Shown: positions 11,001-19,717 of the stretch, piece after piece | How the letters are laid out: each line of letters opens with the position of its first letter | How positions within the stretch are numbered: position 1 is the stretch's first letter | Assembly: GCA_903916255.1 (NCBI GenBank) | Contig: CAIWVW010000010.1 | Span: 24,467-88,466, forward strand | Reading direction: 5' to 3' | From: an uncultured Bacteroidota bacterium | Lineage (GTDB): Bacteria > Bacteroidota > Bacteroidia > JABEUT01 | Length of the DNA: 64,000 bases | Notes under the pieces: model-generated | Databases searched by the model: none | What the model was told of the DNA's origin: nothing | What the model saw: the letters and a program-made list of their open reading frames with translations, nothing else | Position numbers and translations under genes: made by a program

Positions 11001-12263
11001 CTTACGGCAACCATAACTTCTACCACCAATATTTCATGCCCCGGGCCAGCTACCGGCACATTGGTAATGGCCGCAGGAGGCGGAACACCGGGCTATACTT
11101 ATAATTGGACACCTTCGGGCGGAACTAATACCACCGCCAGCGGATTATCTGCCGGAACATATACTGTTACCGTAACAGATGCCAATAATTGCGCAGCAAC
11201 CACCAGCGGAACCATCACAGTATCGTCAGTTAACCCACTTACCCTTTCTGTTTCGGGCGCTAAATCATACTGCCCGGGAGGTTCTGCAACCCTTGTGGCA
11301 ACAGCTTCCGGCGGAAGCGGCAGCTACAATTTTATCTGGATACCCGGAAATAATACCACTCAAACTATTTCGGTTAACCCAACCGCTACTACTACCTATA
11401 CCGTTCAGGTTACAGATGCCTGCGGCCAGTCAGTTAGCAATGCGGTAACGGTAACCGTAAATCCGGCACCAAGTGTAAGCTTCTCTGCCGACCCAATGGC
11501 AGGATGCGCACCGCTTTGTGTGCAGTTCAGGGATTTATCTACCATTCCGAGCGAGAAAATCAACCAATGGAGATGGAACTTTGGCGACGGAGACAGCTCG
11601 ATAGGCAGAGACCCTATTCATTGCTATCAAACCACTGGCTCTTATAGTGTCGACCTTACAGCCATATCCGACAGCGGTTGCAGCAGCACACTCCAGATTG
11701 TAAACCTGATTACAGTTTATCCTTCTCCAATTGCCGCTTTCTCCTACTCGCCGCAGCCTATTAACATTACAGAGCCGGTGGTTCAGTTTACCGATAACAG
11801 TTCTTCCAAATACCCGCTTATATATTGGAACTGGTCATTCGGAGACGGAGCAGATTCTACCAGTTCGTTGGAAAACCCCACCCACCAATATGGCGATACA
11901 GGTACCTATTGCGCAACGCTTGTTATTATGGATGAACATGGATGCGTAGACAGTTCCACCTATTGTCTCGTAGTAAACCCGCTGTTCACGCTATACATTC
12001 CTGATGCATTCTCCCCGAATGGCGATGGACTGAATGATGTATTTATGCCGAAAGGGTCTTACATTAAAGATTACGAAATGTATATTTTCGACCGTTGGGG
12101 CATGAAACTTTTCTATACCAATAACATTATGAATGGTTGGGATGGAACGGTACATGGAGGCTCCACTATTTCACAGGAGGATACATATATTTACCAGATT
12201 AATGTAACCGACACACAAGGAAATAAACATTCCTATAATGGCAAGGTTACCCTGATTAAGTAA
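8082..12263 (+). CDS. Giant surface protein with eight SprB repeats, two PKD domains and T9SS type B sorting domain
   Basis: The 1393-residue protein begins at a TTG that directly precedes a good signal peptide (KKITLFLFIAIGVLSTPFSGFSQ). After an N-terminal region (about 25-450) come eight SprB-type units of about 75 residues (residues about 456-1046), each with a Cys near its start and the core GGTxPYTYxWTPxGGTNATATGLSAGTYT. Two PKD domains (about 1131-1305, WNFGDGDSS and WSFGDGADS) precede the type B sorting domain (SPNGDGLNDVF, DRWGMKLF, GWDGT). SprB of Flavobacterium johnsoniae is a motile surface adhesin for gliding; a similar adhesive role is inferred here. It is monocistronic, with its own promoter and terminator. 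Confidence 0.9.
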   Translation: MKKITLFLFIAIGVLSTPFSGFSQNKDELTRPVGAHVSHDKIEVFQKILKSQRLFATVKQVAGATKEEMQMFHQFYLDTLMRDKAAFNKAVLSGRIANQLDVKKYVDKKTPEYVAMLRRFQKLRHDAPSTVDEYMHPSAPPLTCVTGCNNLDFENGSLSAWTACYAANTSTSSSFATSAFTCFGPLAAVTVAAYDPSTSSNQVSLTSGAGFDPIAGALIPVVAPGGGSYSCEVGDGTGINYGVAMIEQSWQVTAAQPNFTFMDAVVLENPAHPFYEQPYFEIQLLDQLGNPIPGCGQYDVVSAPGLPEYTPIYYAPDADTVYCKPWTNQYVSLANYVGTCVTLKVLSSDCAAGAHFGYGYFDALCSPQAVISSSPAICGSQNVTLTAPPGSASYKWLGPCITGPNNQQSTTVNCAGTYSVVLISNLTHPCPDTLKITITVSPLLNFNPVSQTNVKCFGGSTGSATNVASGGTPPYTYSWTPSGGTNATATGLSAGTYTAYATDNAGCKDSIIITITQPPLLTATASSTPVACNSNNGSTTVVVAGGTPNYTYLWAPTNNTNATESNLSAGTYTITVTDANGCTATSTTTITNSGGLTVTTTVTNVPCFGGTGSATATPAGGTAPYTYAWTPTGGTNATATGLSIGTYTITVQDNNGCTGTATASITQPTAITLTTGATQTPCGGNTGTATVTAAGGTPAYTYAWTPSGSTNATATGLTAGVYTITVTDANGCTQTSAAVVTTTGGLTVTAVSTGISCFGGSNGTATGTPAGGTAPYTYTWTPSGGTNATATGLSLGTYTISVQDANGCLGTASATITQPTAITATSAATQTNCASSTGSATVTAAGGTPGYIYVWTPSGNTNATATGLSAGIYTVTVTDANGCTQTSTATVTSLNGETVTISASTNITCNGANNGTATASVVGGTLPYTYAWTPTGGTNAAATGLSAGTYTITVKDANGCIAFTTQTITEPPALTATITSTTNISCPGPATGTLVMAAGGGTPGYTYNWTPSGGTNTTASGLSAGTYTVTVTDANNCAATTSGTITVSSVNPLTLSVSGAKSYCPGGSATLVATASGGSGSYNFIWIPGNNTTQTISVNPTATTTYTVQVTDACGQSVSNAVTVTVNPAPSVSFSADPMAGCAPLCVQFRDLSTIPSEKINQWRWNFGDGDSSIGRDPIHCYQTTGSYSVDLTAISDSGCSSTLQIVNLITVYPSPIAAFSYSPQPINITEPVVQFTDNSSSKYPLIYWNWSFGDGADSTSSLENPTHQYGDTGTYCATLVIMDEHGCVDSSTYCLVVNPLFTLYIPDAFSPNGDGLNDVFMPKGSYIKDYEMYIFDRWGMKLFYTNNIMNGWDGTVHGGSTISQEDTYIYQINVTDTQGNKHSYNGKVTLIK

Positions 12264-12285
12264 CTTTACTGAATCAGGCATTTTC

Positions 12286-12322
12286 CAAATGCCGGTATAA
12301 ATAATACCGGCATTTGTTTTTT
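12286..12322 (+). terminator. Rho-independent terminator after SprB-repeat gene
   Basis: A 13-bp perfect stem (CAAATGCCGGTAT at 12286-12298 with ATACCGGCATTTG at 12304-12316), a 5-nt loop and a following run of six T residues make a textbook intrinsic terminator. Confidence 0.92.
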
Positions 12323-12546
12323 ACCTCCACCCGCTAAAACAGAATTCCCGCCTGATAACTAATAGCTTAAATCTCCCATTCCGAAGATTTCAGGAACTTT
12401 TTTCCGTAATTCCCGTAAAACGGTAATTAGTCACCTCCTAATGAAGATTGCAAGGCTATACTTGCTGCCTGTAAATCATTCGTTTTAGGGAAATTATTTA
12501 TTTAAACAGAAGGAACCGAGGGAATAAAATTTCCCTGAATATATTA

Positions 12547-15513
12547 ATGAAACTCAGAGTCCCGCGAAACCTCATATTCATTTTCATCCTTACAGGAATA
12601 GCAATTGGCAGCGCGGCTTATTATTCCTATAAAAATGTGGTGCTCACTTCCCAGTCGGGAGAAATGGTGTCGCAGGCTAAAGAAACCTTATTCCGCATAG
12701 AGCGGGTAATTACCCAAATCAACTCGGTGGAAACAAGCGCAAGAGAAGCTTTTATAAACGCCGACAAAAAATCGCTTTCGGAATACGATAGCAATAGTGT
12801 AGAGCTTACCCAAAAGATAACGGCGCTTAAAAACCTGATAAAAGAAAACCCCATACAGGAACAAAGCATTATAATGCTGGAAGCGCATCTGAATGCCGAA
12901 ATGGGAATTGTCGACACTGCCCTTCAATCAAATGCCGCTTTTCCGGGGAAAGCCGGAAAATATTTGGAAATTGGGCCGGGGAAGGCCAATTTCGATGAAA
13001 TTAAAGCCACGCTGAACAGCATGAAGGAAAATGAAAACAACCTTTTGCTCTTGCGGGAAGAAGAAAACAGCAAAGCCACATATAAGTCGGTGCAGGCTAT
13101 TTTATTGAGCGCAGGGCTGGCCATATTACTTATTCTCTGGTTGCTGTATATGCTGAATTCCGATATCTCCAAACGAAGAAAAGCGGAAAAACTGGCATTT
13201 GAAAATGAAAAGAAATACCGTAATATTTTCGACAATGTAGGCGATGTGCTTTTCACAAGCAACTACAAAGGTATTTGCACCATGGTAAATCCGCGTATTA
13301 CCGATTTATCAGGATATAAACCCGAAGAACTGATTGGAAAACACTTTAGTTATCTGGTTGCACCCGAATGGCAGCAGGAAGTCGAGGAACATTATCTGAA
13401 TCAATTTAAAAACAGGATTGAAGAAACGCTGAAAGAATTCCGGATAATTACCAAAAGCGGGCAGAAAAAATGGGTAGAACAAAAAGCCGTGCTTACAATG
13501 GAAGGAACCCGCGTGGTAGAGTACCAATGCACAGTGCGCGATATTACCGAGCGAAAAAGCATGGAATCGGCGCTGGTTCAAAGCAATAAAAAATTTCAGA
13601 ATATTTTTAACTCCAGCCCTTTTGCCATAGCAATTATAGAACTGGAAAGCGGAAAAGTACTGGAAATTAATGAAGAGTTCACCTCCGTATTCGGTTTTAC
13701 AAAGGAAGATGTGGAAGGCAAAAGCACCATTCAACTTGGCATGTTAAACCAGGAAGAAAGAAGTAAAATTGTCGACCTGATAAAAATGAATGGGTTTACA
13801 AAAAATAAAGACCAGGATTACCATACAAAGTCCGGAGAAGTTGTTTCCTGTATCTACTCCAGCATTTTAATAGATATGGACGGAACCCCAACCATTCTTG
13901 CCATGTTCAGTAACATTTCCGAATTGAAAAAACTGGAAAAAGCGCTGGCGGAAAGCAACCGGAAGTTCCTTACCATTTTCAGTTCGAGCCTTCAGGCTGT
14001 AAGCATATCGGAAATTCCGGAAGATGGAAATCTGGGTAAAATAACTGAAGTAAACCAGGCTTTTTGTGAACTTTTCAAACTAAAAAAATCCGATTTGCTG
14101 GGCCATACGCTGCTTGAATCGGGCCTGCTTTCAGCTCCAACCGTAGAGAAAATAATTGCCGATGCCGATGGTAAAAGGTTTCTGGTGAATTATGAACTGG
14201 ATATGCGAAAAAAGACCGGAGAAAAAATAACGTGCCTCATTTCATTTAATGAAGTGGAATTGGGCGGAAAATTTTACCGCATTTCCCTTTTCAACGATAT
14301 TACCGAACGGAAAAAACTGGAGAACGAACTTATTGCAGCTAAAGAAAAAGCGGAAGAGTCGACCCGGGCGAAAGAAATTTTTGTGGCCAATATGAGCCAT
14401 GAAATTCGCACACCCATGACGGGGATTATAGGCCTCAGTGAATTGCTGAGCCATACCTCATTAACAACCGAACAAAATGAATTCCTCGACGGAATAAAAC
14501 ACTCTTCGGAAAGTCTGTTAAGCATTATTAATGAAATTCTGGACATTTCAAAAATAAATTCCGGCAAAATAGAATTCGAGAAAATACCTTTTAACCTGCA
14601 TTCCATTATAAAGAATGTTGCTTTCACGTTAGAACCAAGGGCTATTCAAAAGGGCATACAGTTTAAATTTAATATCAGCGATTCGGTACCTGAAAAAGTA
14701 ATGGGCGATTCTGTCCGGTTATCGCAAATTCTGTGGAACCTGGGAGGCAATGCCCTTAAATTTACCGAAAAAGGATTTGTCGAAATTGGTGTAATCAAAC
14801 TCAGCGAAGTGGACGAAAAAGTCCGTTTGATGTTTACCATTAAAGATACCGGAATAGGTATTCCCGAACACAGGCTGGCCGATATATTCGAAGAGTTTAT
14901 ACAAGCGGAAACAGCCACATCGCGCAAATATGGCGGCACAGGCCTTGGGCTTACCATTGCCAATAAACTGGTGGAACTGCAAGGCGGCACCATTTCGGTA
15001 GAAAGTGAAGAACATGTAGGTTCCACATTTCGCTTTACGCTGGAATACGGAATTTACCACCAACAGATTAAGGCTCCGGGCATCACTTCAGAAAACACAT
15101 TGTTAAAGGAGCTTGATTTCGATTTATCGGGTTTAAGTGTTCTGCTGGCTGAGGATAATAAAATTAACCAGGGCGTTTGCAGTAAAATTTTAACCGGAAG
15201 GGGCGCAAAAGTGGAGGTGGTAGACGATGGAAAAAAAGTAATTGAAAAACTGAACTCGAAATTTTTCGATGTAGTGCTGATGGATATTCAGATGCCTGAA
15301 ATGGACGGATATGAAGCCACGAAATATATACGCACCCATATGTCCAAGCCTGCATCGGGCATACCGATTATAGCATTAACGGCATTCGCCATGGAAGGCG
15401 AAGATGAAAAATGCAAGGCGGCAGGAATGAATGGGTTTGTATCCAAACCCTTTAAGCCCAACGAGCTTTGCGCAAAAATAATGCAGTTTACAACCCAAAA
15501 GAGCCCTGTTTAA
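12547..15513 (+). CDS. Membrane hybrid histidine kinase: CHASE3-PAS-PAS-PAS-HisKA-HATPase-REC
   Basis: The 988-residue sensor kinase has two membrane helices (about 9-28 and 180-200) flanking a periplasmic CHASE3-like helical domain. Three PAS domains follow (about 225-340, 345-465, 470-600), each ending in an ITERK-type linker. The HisKA H-box FVANMSHEIRTPM puts the phospho-acceptor at His618. An ATPase domain has an N box (WNLGGNALKF) and G boxes (DTGIGIP, GGTGLGL), and a C-terminal receiver has Asp913 in DVVLMDIQMPEMDGYEA. It would relay phosphate internally and then to an unseen HPt or output regulator. No response regulator is adjacent, so the output is unknown. The ligand is not predictable. 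Confidence 0.94.
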   Translation: MKLRVPRNLIFIFILTGIAIGSAAYYSYKNVVLTSQSGEMVSQAKETLFRIERVITQINSVETSAREAFINADKKSLSEYDSNSVELTQKITALKNLIKENPIQEQSIIMLEAHLNAEMGIVDTALQSNAAFPGKAGKYLEIGPGKANFDEIKATLNSMKENENNLLLLREEENSKATYKSVQAILLSAGLAILLILWLLYMLNSDISKRRKAEKLAFENEKKYRNIFDNVGDVLFTSNYKGICTMVNPRITDLSGYKPEELIGKHFSYLVAPEWQQEVEEHYLNQFKNRIEETLKEFRIITKSGQKKWVEQKAVLTMEGTRVVEYQCTVRDITERKSMESALVQSNKKFQNIFNSSPFAIAIIELESGKVLEINEEFTSVFGFTKEDVEGKSTIQLGMLNQEERSKIVDLIKMNGFTKNKDQDYHTKSGEVVSCIYSSILIDMDGTPTILAMFSNISELKKLEKALAESNRKFLTIFSSSLQAVSISEIPEDGNLGKITEVNQAFCELFKLKKSDLLGHTLLESGLLSAPTVEKIIADADGKRFLVNYELDMRKKTGEKITCLISFNEVELGGKFYRISLFNDITERKKLENELIAAKEKAEESTRAKEIFVANMSHEIRTPMTGIIGLSELLSHTSLTTEQNEFLDGIKHSSESLLSIINEILDISKINSGKIEFEKIPFNLHSIIKNVAFTLEPRAIQKGIQFKFNISDSVPEKVMGDSVRLSQILWNLGGNALKFTEKGFVEIGVIKLSEVDEKVRLMFTIKDTGIGIPEHRLADIFEEFIQAETATSRKYGGTGLGLTIANKLVELQGGTISVESEEHVGSTFRFTLEYGIYHQQIKAPGITSENTLLKELDFDLSGLSVLLAEDNKINQGVCSKILTGRGAKVEVVDDGKKVIEKLNSKFFDVVLMDIQMPEMDGYEATKYIRTHMSKPASGIPIIALTAFAMEGEDEKCKAAGMNGFVSKPFKPNELCAKIMQFTTQKSPV

Positions 15514-15584
15514 CAGAATAACAAGGGAAAATAGTTCCTGTTCCATTACTGATTTAGTTTCTGCTTTTTGATTAAGGTATTTTT

Positions 15585-15592
15585 TACCTTTG
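15585..15592 (+). promoter_or_regulatory. -7 promoter box TACCTTTG
   Basis: The box TACCTTTG lies 24 nt before the ATG of the diheme cytochrome. A TTG at 15568-15570 is only 14 nt upstream, short for a -33 element. Confidence 0.5.
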
Positions 15593-15616
15593 CAGCCTAA
15601 ACTTATTTTCTGAATT

Positions 15617-16087
15617 ATGAAAAAATGGCATGTAGGCGCAATTATAGCGCTCGGTTTTTTAGTTACCCTCGGGGCTTCTTCCAATTCGGTATCCGGCTCG
15701 AATCCTGAGCCTGACGAAGGTTTTAAGAACCTGAAAGTGCTGCCGAAAAATATTTCGGACAAACAACTGGACTCCGTTATGGGCGAATTCAGTATTTCTT
15801 TGGGAGCGCGCTGCGGTTTTTGCCATGCCCGCAAAGCCGATACCACCAAAAGAGGATTGGACTTTGCCAGCGATGCCAAAGACGAAAAGGAAATTGCCCG
15901 CAATATGTATAAAATGACATCCTATCTGAACGCAACTTATTTCAACTGGAAAAATTCGACCAGGCCCGATACTATTCATTATGTGGTTTGTTACACCTGC
16001 CATCGCGGCACCCATTCGCCCGACGCACAAGTGTTCCTCCACATGATTGACTCCACAGAACAGGCTTTCCGTAAGAACAGGCACTAG
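15617..16087 (+). CDS. Periplasmic diheme c-type cytochrome, reaction-centre cytochrome-like (CytoC_RC)
   Basis: The protein (156 residues) has an N-terminal signal or anchor (VGAIIALGFLVTLGASS) and two heme c sites, RCGFCHARK and VCYTCHRG. The spacing and the GRC-like context (LGARCGFCH, KMTSYLNATYF) resemble the CytoC_RC family, known from photosynthetic reaction-centre cytochromes but widespread in non-photosynthetic Bacteroidota as short proteins of about 150 residues. It probably shuttles electrons in the periplasm. Nothing else in the window suggests photosynthesis. Its partner is unknown, since neighbours are a sensor kinase and an LpxR-like protein. Confidence 0.85.
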   Translation: MKKWHVGAIIALGFLVTLGASSNSVSGSNPEPDEGFKNLKVLPKNISDKQLDSVMGEFSISLGARCGFCHARKADTTKRGLDFASDAKDEKEIARNMYKMTSYLNATYFNWKNSTRPDTIHYVVCYTCHRGTHSPDAQVFLHMIDSTEQAFRKNRH

Positions 16088-16175
16088 GCGGTTGCTTTAA
16101 ATTTCTTTCACTTTGGTAGGAATAATCTGTGAATTCCCTAAAACCCTTATGTATTAAATCTGCGTATATGCGGTT

Positions 16176-17117
16176 ATGAAATACCCCATATTTGCCTTTT
16201 TCATCACCCTGCTTGTAAGTACAAGCGTTTATGGACAAAAGGATAGCTCGAAAACCAGCAATTATAATTATCTCCGCATAAATTACGAAAACGATTATTT
16301 TACCCAAACGGATATATACTACACCCAGGGCATACGCATCGAAAGCGTTAACCCGGTCTACCGATACTCCCCTATTATGTGGCTTTTGCCAAGGCTAAGC
16401 AACTCAACCGTTCAATATGGACTTGCAGCCGTTCAGGATTGTTTTACACCTACCAATATTTCGTTGGATACCATTCAGCATGGCGACCGACCCTATGCCG
16501 GATATATTTACCTTGGACACTATAAAACCTCTGTAAGTTATTACAAAAAGAAGTTGCTTGATGCCGAATTGGATGTGGGTGAAATAGGTGCCTGCGCCGA
16601 ATGTGAAGCGGAACAAAAAGAAATTCATAAATACGGAAATAATATTCAGCCTGAAGGCTGGAAATACCAGATAGGAACGGGCCTGATGTTGAATTATAAA
16701 CTGCGTTATGAAAAGGCTTTGTTTGCTGACACAGCCATAGATTTAGATGCAGTGGGCCAAACAACTATTGGAACTGTATATGATAATGCCCTGGTGGGAC
16801 TTACGCTACACACGGGTAAAATGCAATCTTATTTTTTAGGCAACCATACCACCGCGTTTCAACTGTATGGAACCGTGCAAGCCTGGGTAGAAGGTGTGGC
16901 TTATAACGGCACCCTGCAAGGCGATTTATTTACCCATAACAGTATTTACACCCTAAGCCAAAAACAAGTTACTCCGGTTGTCTTTGGCGATTCTTACGGG
17001 CTATGCCTTTCGTGGCATAAGGTAGCCGTAAATTATTCGGTAACCCACATTACCAATGAAATACAAACAGGTGTGTATCATGGCTGGGGACACCTCGATA
17101 TAACGATAAATTTCTAA
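16176..17117 (+). CDS. LpxR-family (DUF2219) outer membrane lipid A deacylase-like protein
   Basis: The 313-residue protein has a signal peptide (FAFFITLLVSTSVYGQ) and the DUF2219/LpxR hallmarks near the N terminus: YENDYFTQTDIYYTQG and, further on, HGDRPYAGYIYLG. The rest alternates short amphipathic beta strands and ends in an aromatic residue (ITINF), as expected for a 12-strand outer membrane barrel. Salmonella LpxR removes the 3'-acyloxyacyl chain from lipid A using Asn, Asp, Thr and His residues; the N-D pair is present here (ENDYF). Enzymatic activity is inferred, not shown. It has no operon partner; the next gene has its own -7 box. Confidence 0.82.
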   Translation: MKYPIFAFFITLLVSTSVYGQKDSSKTSNYNYLRINYENDYFTQTDIYYTQGIRIESVNPVYRYSPIMWLLPRLSNSTVQYGLAAVQDCFTPTNISLDTIQHGDRPYAGYIYLGHYKTSVSYYKKKLLDAELDVGEIGACAECEAEQKEIHKYGNNIQPEGWKYQIGTGLMLNYKLRYEKALFADTAIDLDAVGQTTIGTVYDNALVGLTLHTGKMQSYFLGNHTTAFQLYGTVQAWVEGVAYNGTLQGDLFTHNSIYTLSQKQVTPVVFGDSYGLCLSWHKVAVNYSVTHITNEIQTGVYHGWGHLDITINF

Positions 17118-17138
17118 GAAAAATTGCTTCATTGTTAG

Positions 17139-17146
17139 TATATTTG
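17139..17146 (+). promoter_or_regulatory. -7 promoter box TATATTTG, 4 nt before ATG (leaderless)
   Basis: TATATTTG is followed by CCCA and then the ATG at 17151. The expected start of transcription falls on or next to the start codon. Confidence 0.55.
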
Positions 17147-17150
17147 CCCA

Positions 17151-18461
17151 ATGAAGTTTTTGAAAATAATTCCTTTTTTTGCTTTATTTTACTTTACAGC
17201 AAATAGCTTACCTGCTCAGTGGCATAAATTACCAGCCCCAGCTATTCCAAATACGTGGATATATTTTCCACCCGAATGTCCGCGTGGCAGTACTTTGCCT
17301 GATGGTATAATATATCCGGCAGCTAATGGGGTAATTGTTTATAATTTTCAATGCAATGTTGGTTCATCTGGAATCTACGCCATTTTAGTTTCACGCAATG
17401 ACCTTAAAAACGATAGTGTAATTTATACCTATGATGCTATACAATGCTGCATTTCTCCTTATATTAATTCTTTAAACGACTCAACATTTGCTTTTATTAT
17501 AAACTTTGGCACAATTTATTTTTATTATACTTCATCAAGTTTCTCCACTCTTGAAAATATAAACGCAATTATGGGGGTATTGGGAGGACCACCTGCAATT
17601 ACTCCCAAATTTATATATTTAGCATCTCAAGAACCCGGATTATTAAATGATAGCCTCATTTTTGATAAAACTACAATTTCCAATAATTCTTGCAGCTATA
17701 GCTCCTCTTATGGTGATTCCGGTATAGGTAAATTCTCGTTTATTAATGATAGCACAGGGTTCCTAGAAACTTATTACAGAGGAAAACCTGCGACCAATTT
17801 ACTTATTAAAACAACAGATTTCGGAAAAACATGGAACCCTATATATTATGACATTATGAATAACGTCACTGATTTTTGTTTTCCTACAAAAGATACAGGC
17901 TATATTGTTATTAGCAACGACAGTGTATTTAAAACCACTAATGGTGGAGCGGTATGGAATAAGGTGTCAGTACCCAAGGGCAACTTCACTTGTATCCAAT
18001 TTGCTAATAGTCAAGTTGGATATATTGGAGGAACAGCAGGTTTTTTAATTAAGACGACCAATGGAGGCCTAAACTGGGCAATAGATTCGACAGGAGATAC
18101 TAATTCTTTAAAGGCATTATATACTTTTGGAGCTTCGGTAGCCTATTTTACTGATTTTTCCTTAAATATTTACAAAAATCAACCGCTATCAGATTCACCC
18201 CCTGAGAAAGAAGTTGAAACTTTAAATTTGATTTTTTTTCCAAACCCAAATAATGGTAATTTTATTATTTCTCTACCAAATTCCCAGCAACCTGTCACAC
18301 TTGAAATATATAATGCTCTTGGACAAAAAATCTATACTTCAAATATCACTACAGGGGATAATTATATATCCCTGCCTTATAAGCAAGACGGACTATATTT
18401 ATATAGAATGATTAACAATAACGGTTCTTTAATCTCAAAAGGAAAATTCATCGTTATGTAA
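17151..18461 (+). CDS. Secreted BNR/YCF48-type repeat protein with T9SS type A sorting domain
   Basis: The 436-residue protein has a signal peptide (IIPFFALFYFTANSLPAQ). The middle and C-terminal half carry Asp-box-like repeats (LIKTTDFGKTWNP, VFKTTNGGAVWNKV, FLIKTTNGGLNWAID), as in photosystem assembly YCF48-like and sialidase-like beta-propellers. The last 80 residues form a type A sorting domain (IFFPNPNNGNFIIS, YNALGQKIYTS, GLYLYRM). It is therefore a T9SS-exported surface or released propeller protein of unknown ligand. The gene looks more AT-rich than its neighbours, with many ATA/TTA codons, so recent acquisition is possible but unproven. Confidence 0.85.
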   Translation: MKFLKIIPFFALFYFTANSLPAQWHKLPAPAIPNTWIYFPPECPRGSTLPDGIIYPAANGVIVYNFQCNVGSSGIYAILVSRNDLKNDSVIYTYDAIQCCISPYINSLNDSTFAFIINFGTIYFYYTSSSFSTLENINAIMGVLGGPPAITPKFIYLASQEPGLLNDSLIFDKTTISNNSCSYSSSYGDSGIGKFSFINDSTGFLETYYRGKPATNLLIKTTDFGKTWNPIYYDIMNNVTDFCFPTKDTGYIVISNDSVFKTTNGGAVWNKVSVPKGNFTCIQFANSQVGYIGGTAGFLIKTTNGGLNWAIDSTGDTNSLKALYTFGASVAYFTDFSLNIYKNQPLSDSPPEKEVETLNLIFFPNPNNGNFIISLPNSQQPVTLEIYNALGQKIYTSNITTGDNYISLPYKQDGLYLYRMINNNGSLISKGKFIVM

Positions 18462-18493
18462 AACCATGAAGCTCTCTACTAAAAAAAACCTTG

Positions 18494-18961
18494 TTATTTC
18501 TTCGCCGCTTCGTTGGAATAATCAGGAGAGAAACGAGCCAACCATTTGTCGCCAACATAATCCATATAAAAGCCAAATCCTTTGCGGGAATTATCGGCCA
18601 GTTTGAACCATGCACGGATATAATACTTTGAAAAATCATAGTGGGGGTCGTCTTTTGAAAGGGTATCGCATTCCGTTGCATCGAATTTCAATCCCTTACT
18701 TAGTGGTTCTGCAAAGTATTTTTTAAAATCACCGAAATTGATTTTCACATCGTCATTGGTGAACTTCTTGCCGGCATGATATGGCCATTGCTTGTCATCT
18801 ATTGCCCATGTTTTAATGAATCCGGCGGTGTCGTTTGCTTTTACGCAACTCCAGGTTTGGGTCAATATTTTAGTGGCTTCCTTCTTGGTTAGTTTTTGTT
18901 GGCCATAAGTGAAGAATGAAAGGCCGGCGCTGATTAAAGAAATAAGAAATATTTTTTTCAT
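18494..18961 (-). CDS. Secreted hypothetical protein
   Basis: This 155-residue protein has a clear signal peptide (KKIFLISLISAGLSFFTYGQ) and a small mature domain with a conserved-looking acidic and aromatic pattern (WAIDDKQWPYHAGKKF, YYIRAWFKL, GFGFYMDYVGDKWL). I recognise no family. The tail WLARFSPDYSNEAAKK is hydrophilic, with no sorting domain. The fold could be an NTF2-like alpha+beta domain, judged only from the helix-then-strand pattern. A promoter with a good -33 and -7 pair lies upstream, and the gene converges on the T9SS propeller gene. Confidence 0.7.
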   Translation of the reverse strand: MKKIFLISLISAGLSFFTYGQQKLTKKEATKILTQTWSCVKANDTAGFIKTWAIDDKQWPYHAGKKFTNDDVKINFGDFKKYFAEPLSKGLKFDATECDTLSKDDPHYDFSKYYIRAWFKLADNSRKGFGFYMDYVGDKWLARFSPDYSNEAAKK

Positions 18962-19011
18962 TGGTGTGTTTTTACAATTAGTTTTTACTGCGATTCATTT
19001 CGTTTTCCGTG

Positions 19012-19038
19012 CAAATATAAAAAATAGAAAGAAACCAA
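19012..19038 (-). promoter_or_regulatory. Bacteroidota promoter (TTG, 16 nt, TATATTTG) on minus strand
   Basis: On the minus strand TATATTTG (19012-19019) lies 16 nt from a TTG (19036-19038) and about 50 nt upstream of the ATG of the 155-residue secreted protein. Confidence 0.6.
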
Positions 19039-19119
19039 GCCGAAACATTCCAATTTTCCCTTCCAATCTGCAAAAACAGTATGACTATCCCCTATTATTC
19101 TACCATTCGATTTTATTTT

Positions 19120-19127
19120 TACATTTG
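19120..19127 (+). promoter_or_regulatory. -7 promoter box TACATTTG
   Basis: TACATTTG matches TAnnTTTG and lies 32 nt before the ATG at 19160. It probably serves the three-gene run 19160-21843. Confidence 0.5.
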
Positions 19128-19159
19128 TGATGTTATTTATACTAAAAATAAGATTCCTC

Positions 19160-19705
19160 ATGAATACTTTTATTAAAAGGCCCTCTATTTTACTTCTGTC
19201 GGTTGCCTTTTCCGGATGGGCTGTTCTTTCCTTTTTTTCGTGCCAGAAAGCCGACCCAAATCCTTACAGTACTCCCGAAGCAGGTGTAACACATACAGTG
19301 GTGGTAACTTATACAAGTACTACCACGCATACCCCGCCCGATACCACAACTAGTTTTTTAGCATCTGTTAATAGCAGCGCTGTAATTACTTTTACCCCCA
19401 ATAAACATATTTCTGGGTCAACAGTATCCTTAAACGGGGTGTCGAGTTTTTACACTATTTCAATAATAATGCCGACTTCCACAGGCCCGGGAAATTATTC
19501 CGTTGGGTTTGGAGGAGGAATCAGCTTCCGCCTTGTGAATGGCTCTACGGTATACTTAGTTAATAATTCAATGGGTACGGGCAATTTGGATATCGACTCC
19601 ATAACCAACAACAAGTATTATGGAACATTCGATTTTATTGCCGACGATTCTACCAATTCATTCAATAGTATGACTGTAAACCAAGGCTCCTTTAATCACT
19701 TGTAA
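19160..19705 (+). CDS. Small lipoprotein, function unknown
   Basis: I use the ATG at 19160 (181 residues) because it leads directly into a lipoprotein signal (FIKRPSILLLSVAFSG, lipobox SFFSC); an earlier TTG-type start would put extra charged residues in front. The mature part is Thr/Ser-rich and beta-prone (TVVVTYTSTTTHTPP, GPGNYSVGFGGG, YYGTFDFIADDSTNSF). The ending resembles small Bacteroidota lipoproteins that bind or sense at the cell surface, but I cannot name a family. It is followed after 12 nt by the TonB-C/barrel gene, so they are likely co-transcribed. Confidence 0.7.
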   Translation: MNTFIKRPSILLLSVAFSGWAVLSFFSCQKADPNPYSTPEAGVTHTVVVTYTSTTTHTPPDTTTSFLASVNSSAVITFTPNKHISGSTVSLNGVSSFYTISIIMPTSTGPGNYSVGFGGGISFRLVNGSTVYLVNNSMGTGNLDIDSITNNKYYGTFDFIADDSTNSFNSMTVNQGSFNHL

Positions 19706-19717
19706 TTTATTACCTGC

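Noticed and set aside
8676..11059. Many Cys- or Val-rich open frames opposite the SprB gene
   Set aside because: They are shadows of the repetitive codons of the real gene and lack start or family signals.
9447..11225. Regular DNA repeats every 225-228 bp that could suggest a repeat array
   Set aside because: The repeats are in frame, encode SprB domains, and have no direct repeat-spacer pattern of CRISPR size. No cas gene is present.
15617..16087. Photosynthetic reaction centre function suggested by the CytoC_RC-like protein
   Set aside because: No reaction-centre, chlorophyll or carotenoid gene is present; short members of this family are common in non-phototrophs.
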